Shown: positions 47,219 through 59,869 of the stretch, one piece after another | How positions within the stretch are numbered: position 1 is the first letter of the stretch | Layout: every line of letters starts with the position of its first letter | Assembly (NCBI GenBank): GCA_965153455.1 | Contig: OZ234503.1 | Span: forward strand, 3,162,001-3,226,000 | Reading direction: 5' to 3' | DNA from: Sphagnum compactum | Lineage: Eukaryota; Bryophyta; Sphagnopsida; Sphagnales | Length of the DNA stretch: 64,000 nucleotides | Position numbers and translations under genes: made by a program | Notes under the pieces: model-generated | What the model was told of the DNA's origin: nothing | What the model saw: only the letters and a program-made list of their open reading frames with translations | The model's database searches: none

Positions 47219-50200
47219 TTATGAGTCAGAAGAGGGCCAAAGTTGCTCAGATAGATGCCCACCCATCTCCATTTGCCATGCCCGGTCCACCAAGGGTGCC
47301 AATTCTCTGCAACAAACAGATAGAAGCCACTTAGACCTCTGGGGAAAAAATGACTAGGGAAAGAGCAGCTAGCTGAAGGAACAATGCAATGTACACATAC
47401 TGGTGATCAGAAATTACTACAAAGAGAGTTGAGAATAGTACTTGAGGTCGTGACTGACCACAATCAGTGTACGCTCTCCTTTTAGTGACCATAGCAAGTT
47501 GACCACATCTGCCCTTGCTTTCCAATCTGCCATCAGGTCCAACTAATTAGCATTCCTCCTGCTTCATGCCCTTAAGGTGATGAAATTTCCAACCAGACTC
47601 ATCATCATAAATTCCTGCAAACTCCCACAATGTTTCCCTTTTGGATGTTTCCCTTCTGGTTCTTCATCATTTTGTTATGCTCACAACACACTTGCAGCAT
47701 CAAAGGAAAGTTCTGATATGTTTTTTCCAGTGAGGTAGAAACACCAACCTAGACCCGCCAGTGGCTCATCCAGTAGCAGCAAATCAGGCATCCGCACCTG
47801 TCATTTAAAAACAAAGCATATGTCAACAACCAGTTATCATCCAGCTTATCATTTGATCTATTGACAACCAGATTACACTTTGCATGTCAAAAAATGAAAG
47901 TACAAAGTAGGTATTGGGTACTTCATACTTAATCATAGCCTAAAATCAAACACCATGACTACTACAACTATCACACCTCTTGGATAATAACAGTACACAC
48001 AAATATCATTTGTGATCAGGTTATAAGGGATACTAAAGTGGAAGGCAATCACCAGCTGCACAGCCAGAGCTAGCCGACGTTTATATCCATCACTCAAAGT
48101 CCTTGGATTCTTATCGAAAGGGATGTCTGCCATGCCCACCTGCAAAACAAACATCAATCAATAAATCTACACACACAACCCCAACTCTACCAAAGCATTT
48201 GCCTATGGACCAATCAAAACCCTAACAAAACAAGAGCTCAGGAATCTCACAACCCTTGTCATTGACTATGAAAGTGGATGTCAAGAGATAGAACAGGATT
48301 CAGGAAATACTGCAAAGACAGCAGCTTGTAGGCGCATGGCAAGCTGCTGCCGCAACATGATGTCTTCAGCTCTTCGAGACCATCCAAATGTGAGCTCTTC
48401 CAATACAGTGTCTGCCAAAAAATAGCTGTCCACATACACAATTATATGTCAAACTCTAAAAACCTGCCTTACAATGCTCAAACAGGGGAATTGGGTGTAC
48501 TCCTTAACTCAACTGATCTGCAACCCAGTGAGAGCATAGAGTGTATTCTTTGTCTAGGAAAAAAGACATTCATTTGTGACCTGTACTGAAGGCCAAAGAT
48601 CAGCAATACAGAATAATGTTATGTACATGACTTGCAGCTGAAGTATTCAGCAACAACTTGGATTTGCAAAGAATGGGACCTTTGAAAAACTCCTGATTCT
48701 CCAGCAGGCTAGAAAGTGATAGAAGGTAATCACTACCCTAGCTACAGTAGTAAAGGATGATGATGATAAGGCATCTATTACCGCTCAGGAAATTGGAACA
48801 CAATCCCAGCTTGTGAAGCTAGAGATCTTTCAGAGCTGTCTCTCCCAATCCTTATAGAGCCTTCTGTTGGTGTTGCTAACCCTGCTAATACCTGCACACC
48901 AATGAGAGTGGTGGTTCAACCTCTTCTTCATGAAAAAATCCTTGCAATTGCATTGTTGCGCTTAGGTTCAATCACTATGTGATCACAAAGGATAAATTCA
49001 GAGGTAGCAGCATATCTTGAAAGCACCTCAATGTCTGGACACACTGAAAAAACAAATCCCCAAAAAATTGCAGTCGAAATGACTTGTTTCATAAATTGCC
49101 ATTTTCCATTGTTGTTCTGAGATTGGGTTAGATGCTCACGGTGGTTGCAAAGATTACAGAACAAAACTTGCCTGGAGAAGGGTGGTCTTGCCACTACCAC
49201 TGCGTCCATAAATGAGACCTAAACTGCCCCATAGCCATCCATATCAACAACACAGATGCATCAAATCCAGTCAAATTCAATGGAATTCGAAGTGAGCCAT
49301 TCAATGTAGCAAGAGAAATCTGCAGGGGGGGAAAAAAAATCTAAAGTCAAACTCAGCAAGAGAAAGTGCAAGAGAAGTAGAGCTTGAAACTGACACACAT
49401 CTCAACCCTAATACTTACATTCTTCATCAATGCATACCTTTTGTCAGGGAGAGACAAAGAGACATTGTTGAGGAGATTGAGTTGAGTGCCAGGTGGTCTA
49501 TAGCTGACACCTTCCACCTGAGAATATCCCCACCACCACCACCCAAAATATAACATGATTTCTCTAGATGGTGTCAGCAATGGATTCTGTATCCAAGAAA
49601 GGGGTATTGGCAAGAAAATTTCAGCATTAAGGAGATTTCCAGAATCCTCAACTTTGAAATAAAAACTCTTGAGCAAAAGGATATGTGTGAGACAAAAAGC
49701 ACAAGAAAGAAAAGAATCCCAATTCAGTCATTTGTTGGTTGAGAAAACCTCAAAACATTTTGCACTCGGATGCAATTGCAGAGAGAAAATTGAATGAGAT
49801 TGCAGAGTGAAACTGAGTAAGATTGCAGAGAGAAAATTGAATGAGATTGCAGAGAGAAACTGAATGAGATCACAGGGAGAAAACCAAATGAGATTGCAGA
49901 GAGAATACATACTGAGAGTGCTTTGAAGGTATACCACAGAAAGCTTTGAAGGTATCCATCCTCATCGTGAAAAGAAAGAGAAAAGAGGATGCAAGGAAGG
50001 TTTGCAGAAACTGAGAGGACATTGCAGACCTGCACAAAGGGATGGGCAGAATTGGGTGTGGTTTTTCCGTTGTTGTCAACGACTCCTGTGTGTGTCAATG
50101 CTGCTTGACAAATGACTACCTTCTTCATCATCGTCATCATCCTCCTCCTCCTCCTCCAGTGTAATCCTTGTGAGCATTTCACCTTCTCTGCTGATTCTTC

Positions 50201-50446
50201 TCTTGAATGATGCAACTTGCTAAAAGAATCAACGGAACTCGGATTTCTGTAATAACCTCCTGTTTCAAGATTATAATAATCTGGGAGTTTCAAGATGCTT
50301 GCAAGTGAAGATGCTTTGAAAATCGGTAACGGCGGTAGTGGATGCATGATTGGTTTTTTTCTTAATATCGCACACAGAAAAAAAGCTTCCACCACCCAAT
50401 TTCTCCCCAAAACCTCCAAAACTGAGAGCGCAAGTTCTCCTGCCAA
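47219..50446 (-). CDS. ABCI11: ABC transporter I family ATPase, NAP14/ABCI11 type, plastid
   Basis: Nine exons: 50030-50446, 49438-49517, 49172-49223, 48782-48891, 48311-48425, 48053-48139, 47749-47797, 47442-47526, 47219-47306; all phases join, about 360 aa. ABC ATPase motifs in order: VSYRPPGTQLNLLNNVSLSL, Walker A GRSGSGKTT, Q-loop VFQFPER, signature LSDGYKRR, Walker B LLLLDEP with D-loop AGLD, H-loop VVSHD. It follows plant NAP14/ABCI11 block by block, a soluble plastid ATPase linked to transition-metal homeostasis. The signature is LSDGY where Arabidopsis has LSGGY as I recall. Exon 1 (139 codons) is a plausible transit peptide; an internal ATG at 50353 is an alternative start. Intron 3 has a GC donor (CAG|GCAAGT). 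It diverges from the SET gene over 363 bp. Confidence 0.93.
49765..49910. repeat. 24-bp minisatellite in intron 1 of ABCI11
   Basis: About six copies of GAKATTGCAGAGAGAAA followed by WYTGAAT. Periods are 23-25 bp. It is entirely intronic. Confidence 0.8.
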
Positions 50447-50809
50447 TCAGAAATTCCTCAGGAAATGGGTTCCTCAGCTGCTTGCTGCAAATCCATCTAG
50501 AAAACTTTTTTTTCCCTCATTGAGTGCAGCACCACCCTATGAGAGCAACCCACCCCAACACAAGTGCACGCCGGTCTTGAAATCCCTAAACCCTAATCTG
50601 GTGAGAGAAGTTTGTCAGCAGTAAACCCTGATGCCCTAATCGTGTAGCGACACAACAACGCTCGAGCTTGGTTTCTTCAGAGGAAGAAAGTGCAAATGGT
50701 TGTTGGGTGGAGGAAGAAATCATCCGAAGACGATGTTTCTTCTTCTCCTTCAATGGGTTGCTGAAAGATTCGTGTTGTAAATACGACAGTACCTTAGTCG
50801 AAAGTCGCG
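50447..50809. promoter_or_regulatory. Divergent promoter region shared by ABCI11 and the SET-domain gene
   Basis: 363 bp between two divergently oriented start codons. It contains AAACCCTAA (telo-box) at 50588-50596 and a second TAAACCCT at about 50622. No other gene fits between. Confidence 0.55.
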
Positions 50810-51670
50810 ATGGTAGAGAACTTGGAGAAGAAGTACAAAGAGATTCTCAAGTGGGGTGCGTTGCAAGGGATCACAGACACCCCGTTTCCGTCATCTCCTT
50901 CATCATCACCACCATCGTCATCGCCGTCATCGTATCGTCCCGACTTTGAACAGCAGCAGGAACAATCTTCTTGTTTGGGGTTTTCTCTGGAGATCGCTGT
51001 TTTTTCAGATTCCGAGGGCGGGTGTGTGACTGAGTGTTCTCTCCTCAAGTTCCTTGTGTATTGGAAGTCCCATTTCCCTGACCTGCGAGAGATTGACTGA
51101 CGCTGATGGGTTTTTGAGAAGCTCTGGATCCTGAGGAATTGCTTCTCGACCTAATCCTGTTGACATTGGGTTTCTTCCTTAAGTCTTTCGTTTTTTGGTT
51201 TTTCCAGGAGGGGACTTGCAGCAACAAGGGATCTGAAGAAGGGAGAGATAATACTCCGGGTTCCTAAAGGAGCACTTCTAAGTGTCCACAGTGCTCAACA
51301 GGACAAAAAACTGGCAGAAGCTCTTGTGTCTTATCCTTCCTTGTCTTCTACACAGGTTAGATTCTCACAAAGATCTCAAGGAAAAAAAACACAATCCCTG
51401 CTGTTATGTGAAAGAAACAGAAAATTCTAAATGTCTAGAGTGCTAAACAGGGCAGAGAAACTTACAGAAGCTCTTCTTGTGTTCCTTGTCTTCTACACAG
51501 CTTAAATTCTCACCAAAAACCTCAAGAAAAAAGGGGGAAAAACCCTGCTTATTTGTGAAAGAAGCAGGAAATTTTAAGTATCCAGAGTGCTTCACAGGAC
51601 AAGAAACTGGCAGAAGCTCTCCTGTGTCTCATCCTTCCTTGTCTTCTACACATGTTAGATTTTCACAAAA

Positions 51671-51702
<32 letters not shown>

Positions 51703-54162
51703 ACATTTTCTCTCTACAAATCTCATAGCCAGACTTTTGATCACCCCCCTCAGGTGCTGTGTGTTCATTTGCTGAGGGAAGTGGCAAAGGGGCGGACAAG
51801 TGCATGGTATCCATATCTGGTGCATCTTCCTCGACTCCATCACACATTAGCGCATTATACAACATCCGTGGAGTCTCAAGCACTGCAGGTAGAGCAACAA
51901 GAATTTTTAAATAACATTTGAAACTGCAATCGATTTGAGACACAACCAGTCAATTGTGAGTGATGAAATACGTCTACAAAAAGTCTCCATTGCTTGGCAA
52001 ACTTTAGGTTTTACTACTCTGCACTTGGCTGTTCGCTTCCCAAGTCTGTGTCCTGAGTTTCTTCTTGCAACAGAAACTCAGAACACAGATTTTCTATAAT
52101 CGTGTTTTGCTTGAAATCTTGGGTGGATTACTATCTACTTATCAACATACACTGTCAGGAGCTAATGAAGCCAGTGTGGGTAGTATTCATACAGAGCTTT
52201 GTCACTGACTGCTATTCATTCTTGATGAAGGTGAAGAGTCCAACGCATTGTGTCATGTACTTAATTGCCATGGAGAGTTTCTTTTTTTGCATTCTGTCAA
52301 AAGATGATGCAACGTTTTATCACATTTTCAGCAGAAGTTCATCAATTCTGATGGGTTGGGTTTGCAAACCACACCAGGTGGAGGAGGCGGTGTGGGTGGC
52401 AGAGAGGGCAGCAGAGACAGTTCGTCGAGAATGGATTGAAGCAAGGCCTTTGATCAAGACACTCTCTTTGGGTCGCAGATTTGATTCCCTACACGCTTGG
52501 TTATGGGCATCTGCCACCGTACGTGAGTAATCCCAAACGGTCTCCCCATTTACATTTTGGAGAACTGTTTTCACTCTTAAAAATGAATGGGTACTAACTA
52601 ACTAAGCAGTCCTTTAAAAATTCTCTAGAATTGCTCAAAGCTTACTCTTTGATGAGGAGGGGAATAGTGACATTTTGAACTGAAAACACAAGATCAGCTT
52701 CCTGAGTTTTGAGCACGAAATGGATTCCAGATGAAGCAAAGTTAATATGTTTTTTTAATGTGATTTCTACTTCAAACTATGAAAAAAAAAAAAAACATAG
52801 GGTATCGAGATTTCAATAGTTTTATGCCTTATTATGAATCTAAGTTTTGTACCTTTCCTAGAGCCATTAACAAACTGACAAGCTTCTGATATATCAGGTG
52901 TCCTCTCGCACATTATTTGTGCCCTGGGATAAAGCTGGCACGCTTTGTCCAATTGGGGACTATTTCAATTACGCATGTCCAGGTGTGACAGACCATGATC
53001 CTGTCGACACACAAGATTTGCATGGGGACGATGATGCTGAGGCAAACCTTGAGGAAGCTGGAGACAGTTCATGTGGACTTGAATTTGCAGACCGCCTTTC
53101 AGATGGTGGTTTTGAGTCTGAGAGGAATGAATACTGCTTTTATGCTCACCAAAACTACAAAAAAGGAGAACAGGTTAATGAATCCTTAACTGAAATTGCT
53201 GGGATTAGGAAATGCAAGGCTTGACCAGAAGATATAGTTTGTCTTGGCAACTTGTTGGATGTCAAGATCAGCTTTTGTTTAAACACAGTCTTTTCTGTTT
53301 TTTTTTGTTTTGGGTATTGTTTGATTGTGTAGGCACAAGTGGTACTCTTAAGTCTTTACTGTGTTAGTAATTTGTTCTGTCAGTTTAAACTAGTTGTGAT
53401 GGTTCTTTTTTGTGGGCATTTTTGCAGGTGTTACTGTGCTATGGAACATATACTAACCTTGAGCTTCTTGAACATTACGGCTTTCTGTTGCTGAAGAATC
53501 CCAATGACAAGCTCCTCTTTCGTTTTTCAGGCCTTCATGAACTTGGTCCTGTGAGTCCTGGAGGCCCTCACAATGATCCCAAAAACCTGTACATTGATTT
53601 TGATGGGCACCCGTCATTCTTGCTGCTTGCAGTGTTGCGTCTAAGAGCTGCTCCAACCGCCATCCACAAATCCCATGGTCATTTGGCACTTTCCGGTCTA
53701 CAAATCTCACCAGAGAATGATGCAACAGCATACCGATGGCTGAAAGTCGAATGTGAGAAGCTCGTTGCAAGCTTTCTAACAAGTACTGATGATGACTGCA
53801 AGTTGTTGAAACTACTTGAAGCTTGTACCTCATTTCATCAAGTTGTTGCCAAAGCATTAACCATTTGTAACTGCAAAGGGCAAGAGAGGGTAAGAAGAGA
53901 CTCACCACTGTGTGCAACCACATCCAAGGAGGAGAAATTTTCCAAAGAATTGCCAACAAATGTCTTGACAGAAATTGGCAAGTTTGAGGCTTTGGTTTCC
54001 TTGAAATCAAACAAGTCTAGAGGGAGCAGTAGTGATCCACTTGCTGAAGAAGCAATTGTGTTGGAAAGATGGAAGCTCGCAGTTAGTTGGCGATTAGCTC
54101 AAAAGAGAATCATTGAGCACTGCATTTTGCATTGTGCACGTTGCCTCAAGTGTTTCTCTTAG
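50810..54162 (+). CDS. SDG40: SET DOMAIN GROUP 40-like protein lysine methyltransferase
   Basis: Six exons: 50810-51021, 51208-51355, 51754-51888, 52378-52518, 52898-53173, 53428-54162; phases join to 548 aa. Begins MVENLEKKYKEILKWGALQG, with a Ser/Pro linker and then GGRGLAATRDLKKGEIILRV, the first SET motif. Later come LGRRFDSLHAWLWASAT, VSSRTLFVPWDKAGTLCPIG, DYFNYACPG (in the position of the SET NHS motif), CFYAHQNYKKGEQ and VLLCYGTYTNLELLEHYGF, the SET GxYxN..LL.HYGF motif. The C-terminal part corresponds to the Rubisco-LSMT-type substrate-binding domain. The family belongs to the SETD3/SETD6/LSMT class, which mostly methylates non-histone proteins; the substrate of SDG40 is not known to me. 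An acidic insert (DDDAEANLEEAGD) splits the SET core, as in other members. Intron 2 holds two extra copies of the exon 2 end. Confidence 0.9.
51277..51665 (+). repeat. Three tandem copies of 147 bp spanning the exon 2/intron 2 boundary of the SET gene
   Basis: Copies start at 51277, 51424 and 51571. Each contains GTCYASAGTGCT, CTKRCAGAAGCTCT, then TTCCTTGTCTTCTACACA and TTMTCAC. The first copy includes the last 79 bp of exon 2 and its donor. Copy 2 has lost the GT (ACACAG|CT) and copy 3 retains a GT (ACACAT|GTTAGA). Followed by a (TTG)n tract at 51672-51700. Confidence 0.85.
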
Positions 54163-55490
54163 CTGCTAATCATGTGGACCAACTTTGATTGAACTTTTCG
54201 ACAAAGGAAGGTAATGGAGAACAGGTTGTATGCCAGTTTAAGCACTGCTGTTTATCTTGCACCGTCCACCTCATAGACCACATTCAGTTCAGAATCACTG
54301 CTACAATTTTGTACAAACAGATGTGCTTGTCTGCTGCTGCCAACATGTTTTGTGGAGGGCCACTATCCCTCTGGTTCAAAAGGTTGGGTATGAAGCAGCA
54401 GCATGCATGCACATCAAGTCCTCCCCTTGCATTTGGATTTGATCTCCATGTAAGAGCCAGAGAGATTCTGTAGAGAGAAATCTGTTTCAATGCATCTTTG
54501 TTGTAAGATGTGCAAGTGGGACCTGTTTGAAAACTTCTTTTACTGTATGAAAGCTTGTTTGCTCCATCTGACTTTATTGCATGGATGGAATCTCTCTTGC
54601 TGCTCATTGCTAGCTACTATTGTTGGGAATGAATCAGCAATGTCCTGATATGTTCTTCCAACTTCATTGCTGCTGATGTCCTCCATGCTGTTGCAGCATC
54701 GATTGATTGATCCATTTGTTTGTTTGCCACTGCCAAAAAGCCTGTTCCAAAGAAGAGCAAGTGAGCTTGATGAATCAGGAGAGGAATCTGAAATACCGGA
54801 AAGTTGAGAATGACTGAGAATACAGAATCTGTTGTGTGTTTGTTTGCTGAGAATGATTTGCAAGTGTTCTCTGAGAACAAACAAAGCAATCTGTGAAAAC
54901 ATTGCCATCTTCTTATGCTTCTTCCTCCAGCGGCCATGGTTGTACAGGATCTGTGATCCTGGATTCCTGATTCCATTCTTGGAAATCAGTAGTAATAAGA
55001 GCAGGAGATTAAGATTAGTAAGGGTAAAACATACCCGACCGACCGCTCGCCGCAGTTTGCAGGATCCGGATACGCGTGTCCCTCTCTTCAGCGGAAAGGT
55101 CACCAAGGCCAACGAAAGAGCAAGGATCAACCGGCCGGCCGGGCGAGCGATCTAGCGGAAGGAAGAAAACCGTAGTCCGACGGTTTCGGATTCTCTCTCT
55201 CTACTCGAAAAGGTCACGGACGGGCAGCGGAAGCATCACCGGGGCGGGTCCAGCAATCTAGGGGAGCAAGGGAGCAGGATCTGCTGTTGTTGAAGGCAGA
55301 AACGTCACCGGGGCGAGCGAGTGTTCATCTAGGGAAGAAGAGGAGGAGGTGGGGGAGGGAGGGAGCTGCTGTTGACGGCGGCGGCAGCAGGAGTTTGTAC
55401 TGAAGGAGCTGCACAATAGGAATGGTTGTGGCGGCCCGCGATAAGCACTAAGAAGAAGAGCAGCAGCACATACCTTGCGACAGGAAGAAG
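54163..55490. other. Intergenic upstream of isocitrate dehydrogenase
   Basis: Holds the 3' UTR of the SET gene and the IDH promoter and leader. From about 55040 the composition becomes GC-rich. Minus-strand frames here (54540-55130, 55258-55623) show no family signature. No RNA gene seen. Confidence 0.55.
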
Positions 55491-56669
55491 ATGGCCCTGC
55501 GCTCGACTGGAGGCAGGGTTTCTCCGTTTCTGCGTCGCTACTTGCAATCGCGGTCGTCTTCTTCGTCCTGCAGCAGATCCCTCGCGGCAACGCCGGCAGC
55601 AGCAGCAGCAACAACAACAACATCGCAACGCCGCACTAGTGAAAGATCCTTCTCGTCTGAGGCTCGGAAGACTATCACAGCGACGTTGTTTCCGGGAGAT
55701 GGAATCGGGCCAGAGATTGCAACCTCGGTGAAGGAGGTTTTCAAGGCTGCGGATGTGCCGATCGAGTGGGAGGAGCACTACATCGACACGAAGGTGGATC
55801 CGCGCACAGGCAGCTTCCTCACATGGGAGAGCATGGAGTCGGTGCGCAGGAACGGCATCGGCTTGAAAGGACCGATGACGACGCCAATCGGCAAGGGACA
55901 CAAGTCTCTGAACCTGACGTTGCGGAAGGAGCTGGGATTGTACGCGAACGTGAGACCCTGTCTCAGCATCCCTGGTTACAGAACTCGCTACGACGGCGTG
56001 GATCTGGTGACCATCCGGGAGAATACGGAAGGCGAGTATAGTGGCTTGGAGCATCAGGTAGTGAGCGGTGTGGTAGAGAGCTTGAAGATCATCACTCGTC
56101 AAGCGAGCAAGCGAGTGGCGGAGTATGCTTTTCACTATGCGCAGCAGCACGGCAGAAAGCGAGTGTCTGCCATTCACAAAGCCAACATCATGAAGAAGAC
56201 TGATGGTCTGTTCCTGCAATGCTGTCGTGAAGTTGCAGAGCTTTACCCTGACATCGTGTATGAGGAGGTCATCATCGACAATTGCTGCATGATGCTTGTC
56301 AAGAATCCGGCTTTGTTTGATGTGTTGGTGATGCCCAATCTCTACGGCGACATCATCAGTGATCTGTGTGCAGGTCTCATTGGTGGCTTAGGGCTTACAC
56401 CCAGTGGAAACATTGGTGAGAATGGACTTGCTCTCATGGAAGCTGTGCATGGGACAGCTCCAGATATTGCTGGTAAGAACATGGCCAACCCAACTGCACT
56501 TTTGTTGAGCTCCGTCATGATGCTGCAACATCTGGGATTGAATGAGCCGGCCGAACAGATCCACAGCTCCATTCTCAAGACAATTGCAGAGGGTAAATGG
56601 CGCACTGGTGATCTTGGTGGCACTGCCACCACAACTGAGTACACCAAGGCACTTATTGACAACCTTTGA
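55491..56669 (+). CDS. IDH: NAD-dependent isocitrate dehydrogenase, catalytic-type subunit, mitochondrial
   Basis: A single 392-codon frame without introns. It oxidatively decarboxylates isocitrate to 2-oxoglutarate with NAD+ in the TCA cycle. Residues 1-60 are rich in Arg, Ser and Ala with an AAAAATTTT run, a typical mitochondrial presequence. The mature part starts [17 protein letters not shown]. Further motifs: [19 protein letters not shown] and NVRP (isocitrate-binding Ser and Arg), [12 protein letters not shown], the decarboxylating dehydrogenase signature [17 protein letters not shown], and [20 protein letters not shown]. Presence of the full substrate-binding segment with both Arg suggests a catalytic (IDH5/6-like) rather than a regulatory subunit. 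No transit to another frame or damage. Lack of introns is noted under findings. Confidence 0.96.
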   Translation: MALRSTGGRVSPFLRRYLQSRSSSSSCSRSLAATPAAAAATTTTSQRRTSERSFSSEARKTITATLFPGDGIGPEIATSVKEVFKAADVPIEWEEHYIDTKVDPRTGSFLTWESMESVRRNGIGLKGPMTTPIGKGHKSLNLTLRKELGLYANVRPCLSIPGYRTRYDGVDLVTIRENTEGEYSGLEHQVVSGVVESLKIITRQASKRVAEYAFHYAQQHGRKRVSAIHKANIMKKTDGLFLQCCREVAELYPDIVYEEVIIDNCCMMLVKNPALFDVLVMPNLYGDIISDLCAGLIGGLGLTPSGNIGENGLALMEAVHGTAPDIAGKNMANPTALLLSSVMMLQHLGLNEPAEQIHSSILKTIAEGKWRTGDLGGTATTTEYTKALIDNL

Positions 56670-59600
56670 AGCACACTCTCTTTTACTCTCAATTCAGTCT
56701 TTCACTCAGGTGGGCTTGCACTGCTTTGTATTCTCATGGCTGCTTTGAAAATGGAGTCTATTCAATTGTGTGTTGCCACCAAAGAAGAAGAGGAATGAAG
56801 AAGAAGAAGAAGAAAGAAGAAGAAGAAGGAAGGAGGAGAAGAACAAGATGAAGGAGAACAAGAATAAATGCTGAAACCAAGGGTAAATTCAGTATTGCAT
56901 TTTTTGCCTTTGGTGCTACTGGCACCTTTCTTGTGTTGTCTGCATTTGGCCCCTTGTGCATAAGAAGGAAGGGGGTTTTGAGCCCAAGGGCTCTCAGTAT
57001 TATAAGAAGCCTCTGTGCCAATCAACACTACAGCAAGGTCTGCTGTTTTCAGCTTATGTTATTGTAAGTGTATGCTTGTTGCATCCTTATGAATCCAAAA
57101 CATTCTCAATTTGTTTACAGAAGAAGCTGTGTTTTGTTGATTGAACTCTTGGGGCAACTCTCCTGATATATGTAGTAGTTAGTACATGTGCATTTTCTTC
57201 ATCTGTATGTATGTATGTATGTAGGGTTTTTTTTTATCACTGCTGCTATTTGTGATGGAGGAGGTGTGATGGGTGTGACACTTCGTGAGCAACATGACTG
57301 TTATATGTTATGACTGCATTCACTGGTGTGGGACTCATTCAAAATTGTTGTTACAGAGAGAGATTTCTCTGCAATTCAGAGATCTGGTGTGTGTGTTTCT
57401 GTGTGTCTGTTGGAGTTGTTTGTTAGATCTAGTTATCAACATTATCTACAGCACCAGTTCATGTGCAAATGGAGAGGATTCAGAAATGTGCTGCTGCTGC
57501 TGCTGCTGCTGCTGCTGGGGAGAAGTTTTCATGGAGTTAAAAAGTCTTCCTGCCCCTCACCTGTTACAGCACCAACAGACACCACACAGAGAGATACATC
57601 TGGAATGAGAGAAGGTCAGTCTCTTTTATGAGCACTTATAACTGGACAGCAAAGTTTACCACATTTTTGCGTGGATATACAGGAAACTATTTTGCACTTC
57701 ACCATTGTTTTAAAAGCCGTCAGGAAATAGTTACCTACCTATGCAGATAAGCTATCAAATTGGCTTATCTAACATGTGTATCTTTGTAAGGACTGGGAAC
57801 TTCTACATAACTACAATTTGAGTCAATCTGAATAGAAAAACAGTGTTATGTGTGCAGAGACCTTTAACGACGTCAACATGTATGTGTACAGTCTCAAGTT
57901 CATGGCGAACTTTCTCATTGGAGTGCAGGATGAGTGCACCTCAGTGAGTGCACCCTCTCCTTTTCATTGCACCTCAATGCCCTAAAACCTAGTGAGATAT
58001 GCTTGGACTAGCCCTGAGCCCTAATCTGGTAAGCACCTACAAACCAACATCTCTTGGTGGTTATAATAGGAAGTGCAGATTTTTCTTGGTGTTGATTCTT
58101 GCTAATGTCTGCCTTTAATTTTCTTTTGCTGTTTTGATGAGAAGCAACTGATCTTGTTTGTTGTAAGTGTGTGGTGGGTGTCATGTTTTTATATCTCCCT
58201 ATTCCCTTTGTTTTTAGAGGAATCTTCAAAATCAATTAATCAATTACTAACCACACAGAGACACATCTTGTGCAACAAAACGGTCACCATGTCCACAACA
58301 AATACATGAACTCCTCCCATTGTACCATGGACATTCACCATAGAGGTGCACTGTTTTCCTTAAAATCAAAGTGATTGAGGAAAAGTTCTGAACTCACTTT
58401 CTCTCTCTCTCAAACAGCAAACACTGGTCATGCCACCTACTTTTGTTCGAAGCTCACAATTCATGTCTAAAGGCATTGCAACAATTTCACTTTTAGGTTT
58501 CCATGGCTTTTGACAATGGGAGCTCAAATTTTCGACATTTTGGGTAATAGATTTCTCCATAATATGTAATGTGTCTGGTTTTGCTATTCAAACATGTCAC
58601 TGGAGGATCTCCTCACACACCCCCATATTGGGTCTCTACAAATGTTTAACATGCAACAAAAGTGCTAATGAATTCCCCATGCGCACCCACGGAGAAATTG
58701 GACAATAGAAGGTGCGAGGCTGGTTAGATCAATGGTGTGCGGGTATTTGATTTTAAAGGAACCTATGGTCTTGAATTTTGTATGTTTTATAAATGTGATA
58801 GAACCTTCAGGTAAGAGGTTTTTGCTTTGCCCAAACAAGGCAGTTATTGAGTACTCTGTTGCTGAGGGTTTATGATATTCTAAAGAGGATGCAATTCCAG
58901 ATGTGGTTCAGATTTAGGGTTGTTATTTTTCATGTTTGTTTCCTCACATTTTGTTCTCATGTAGAGTGAGTTGACGCATGTTGTAGTTTGTAACCAAGAA
59001 AATGTAAACGAGAAATTACAAGCTTTAACCCTAAAGTTTAATTTGCATCAACCCTTTCAATTTCTAATTGTGAAGTTTGATTTGCATCACCTTTGCAAAT
59101 GTAAATGAATTGTTGTATTTGCTAATAAACATTGCAACATGTGTTTCCTTGATAGAAGGCTTTTAGGGGCTACACAATTTGAAAAACAAAAGACTTAACA
59201 TTGCAAATTTAAGACTACAATTGTAAAGGTGTGTTCGCACTTGGTGTTAGGGACTCTAGTGTTGAGTCCACTATCACCATACTAGTCATTTAAGACTTAA
59301 ACTTAGTTATCATGAAGATTTTATGTTAAACTAACATTCACTTTTTACATTAAGCTATCGGCCAATTTAACATTGAAATGCCACCTAGGATGCCACCTAG
59401 ATTTACATTTAATATTGATTTAACATCAAGTGTGAATGCACAGGGAAAAAAAAAAGAGGGTGGGCAGCAAGAAAGTTCGTCGACTACTCAACTACTTTCA
59501 TCCATCTTCACAGGACTCCGTTTGTTCCACCACGTCAGCAATCCTCGTCTTGCAGGGATTTCCACGGCTGAGGATTCGTAGCCCATCTCGATCGGACGGC

Positions 59601-59869
59601 GGGTGCGGCTTCCCGTTTTATCGGAACACTCTTGTGTTCCGGGTTTTATGGCGGGAGTAAGAGTGGCTTCGAGGAGACGCTTCATTCGGTTGACGTGGCG
59701 TCTCGGGAGTGGTGGAGCACATGACGATAACAGGGCCAACGCTCATCTTCTTCGTCTTCTTCGGTTTGAAATTCGCGCGTTCTTCAAATCCGCGCGCTTT
59801 CTAGTTACCACTTGGTTTATTTGATCTCTTGGGAAGAGAGAGGCGACCATTGCAGGGAATGATTTTGAG

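Noticed and set aside
49724-50029. Extension of ABCI11 exon 1 as a long hydrophobic repeat protein
   Set aside because: This is intron 1 with a 24-bp minisatellite; the conserved protein continues at 49517 in exact phase.
55329-56219. 296-codon minus-strand frame over the IDH gene
   Set aside because: It is antisense to a fully conserved IDH frame; GC-rich composition suppresses stops on the other strand.
58366-58560. Minus-strand frame MEKSITQNVENL as a retroelement gag piece
   Set aside because: Only weak composition similarity; no zinc knuckle, protease or reverse transcriptase nearby.
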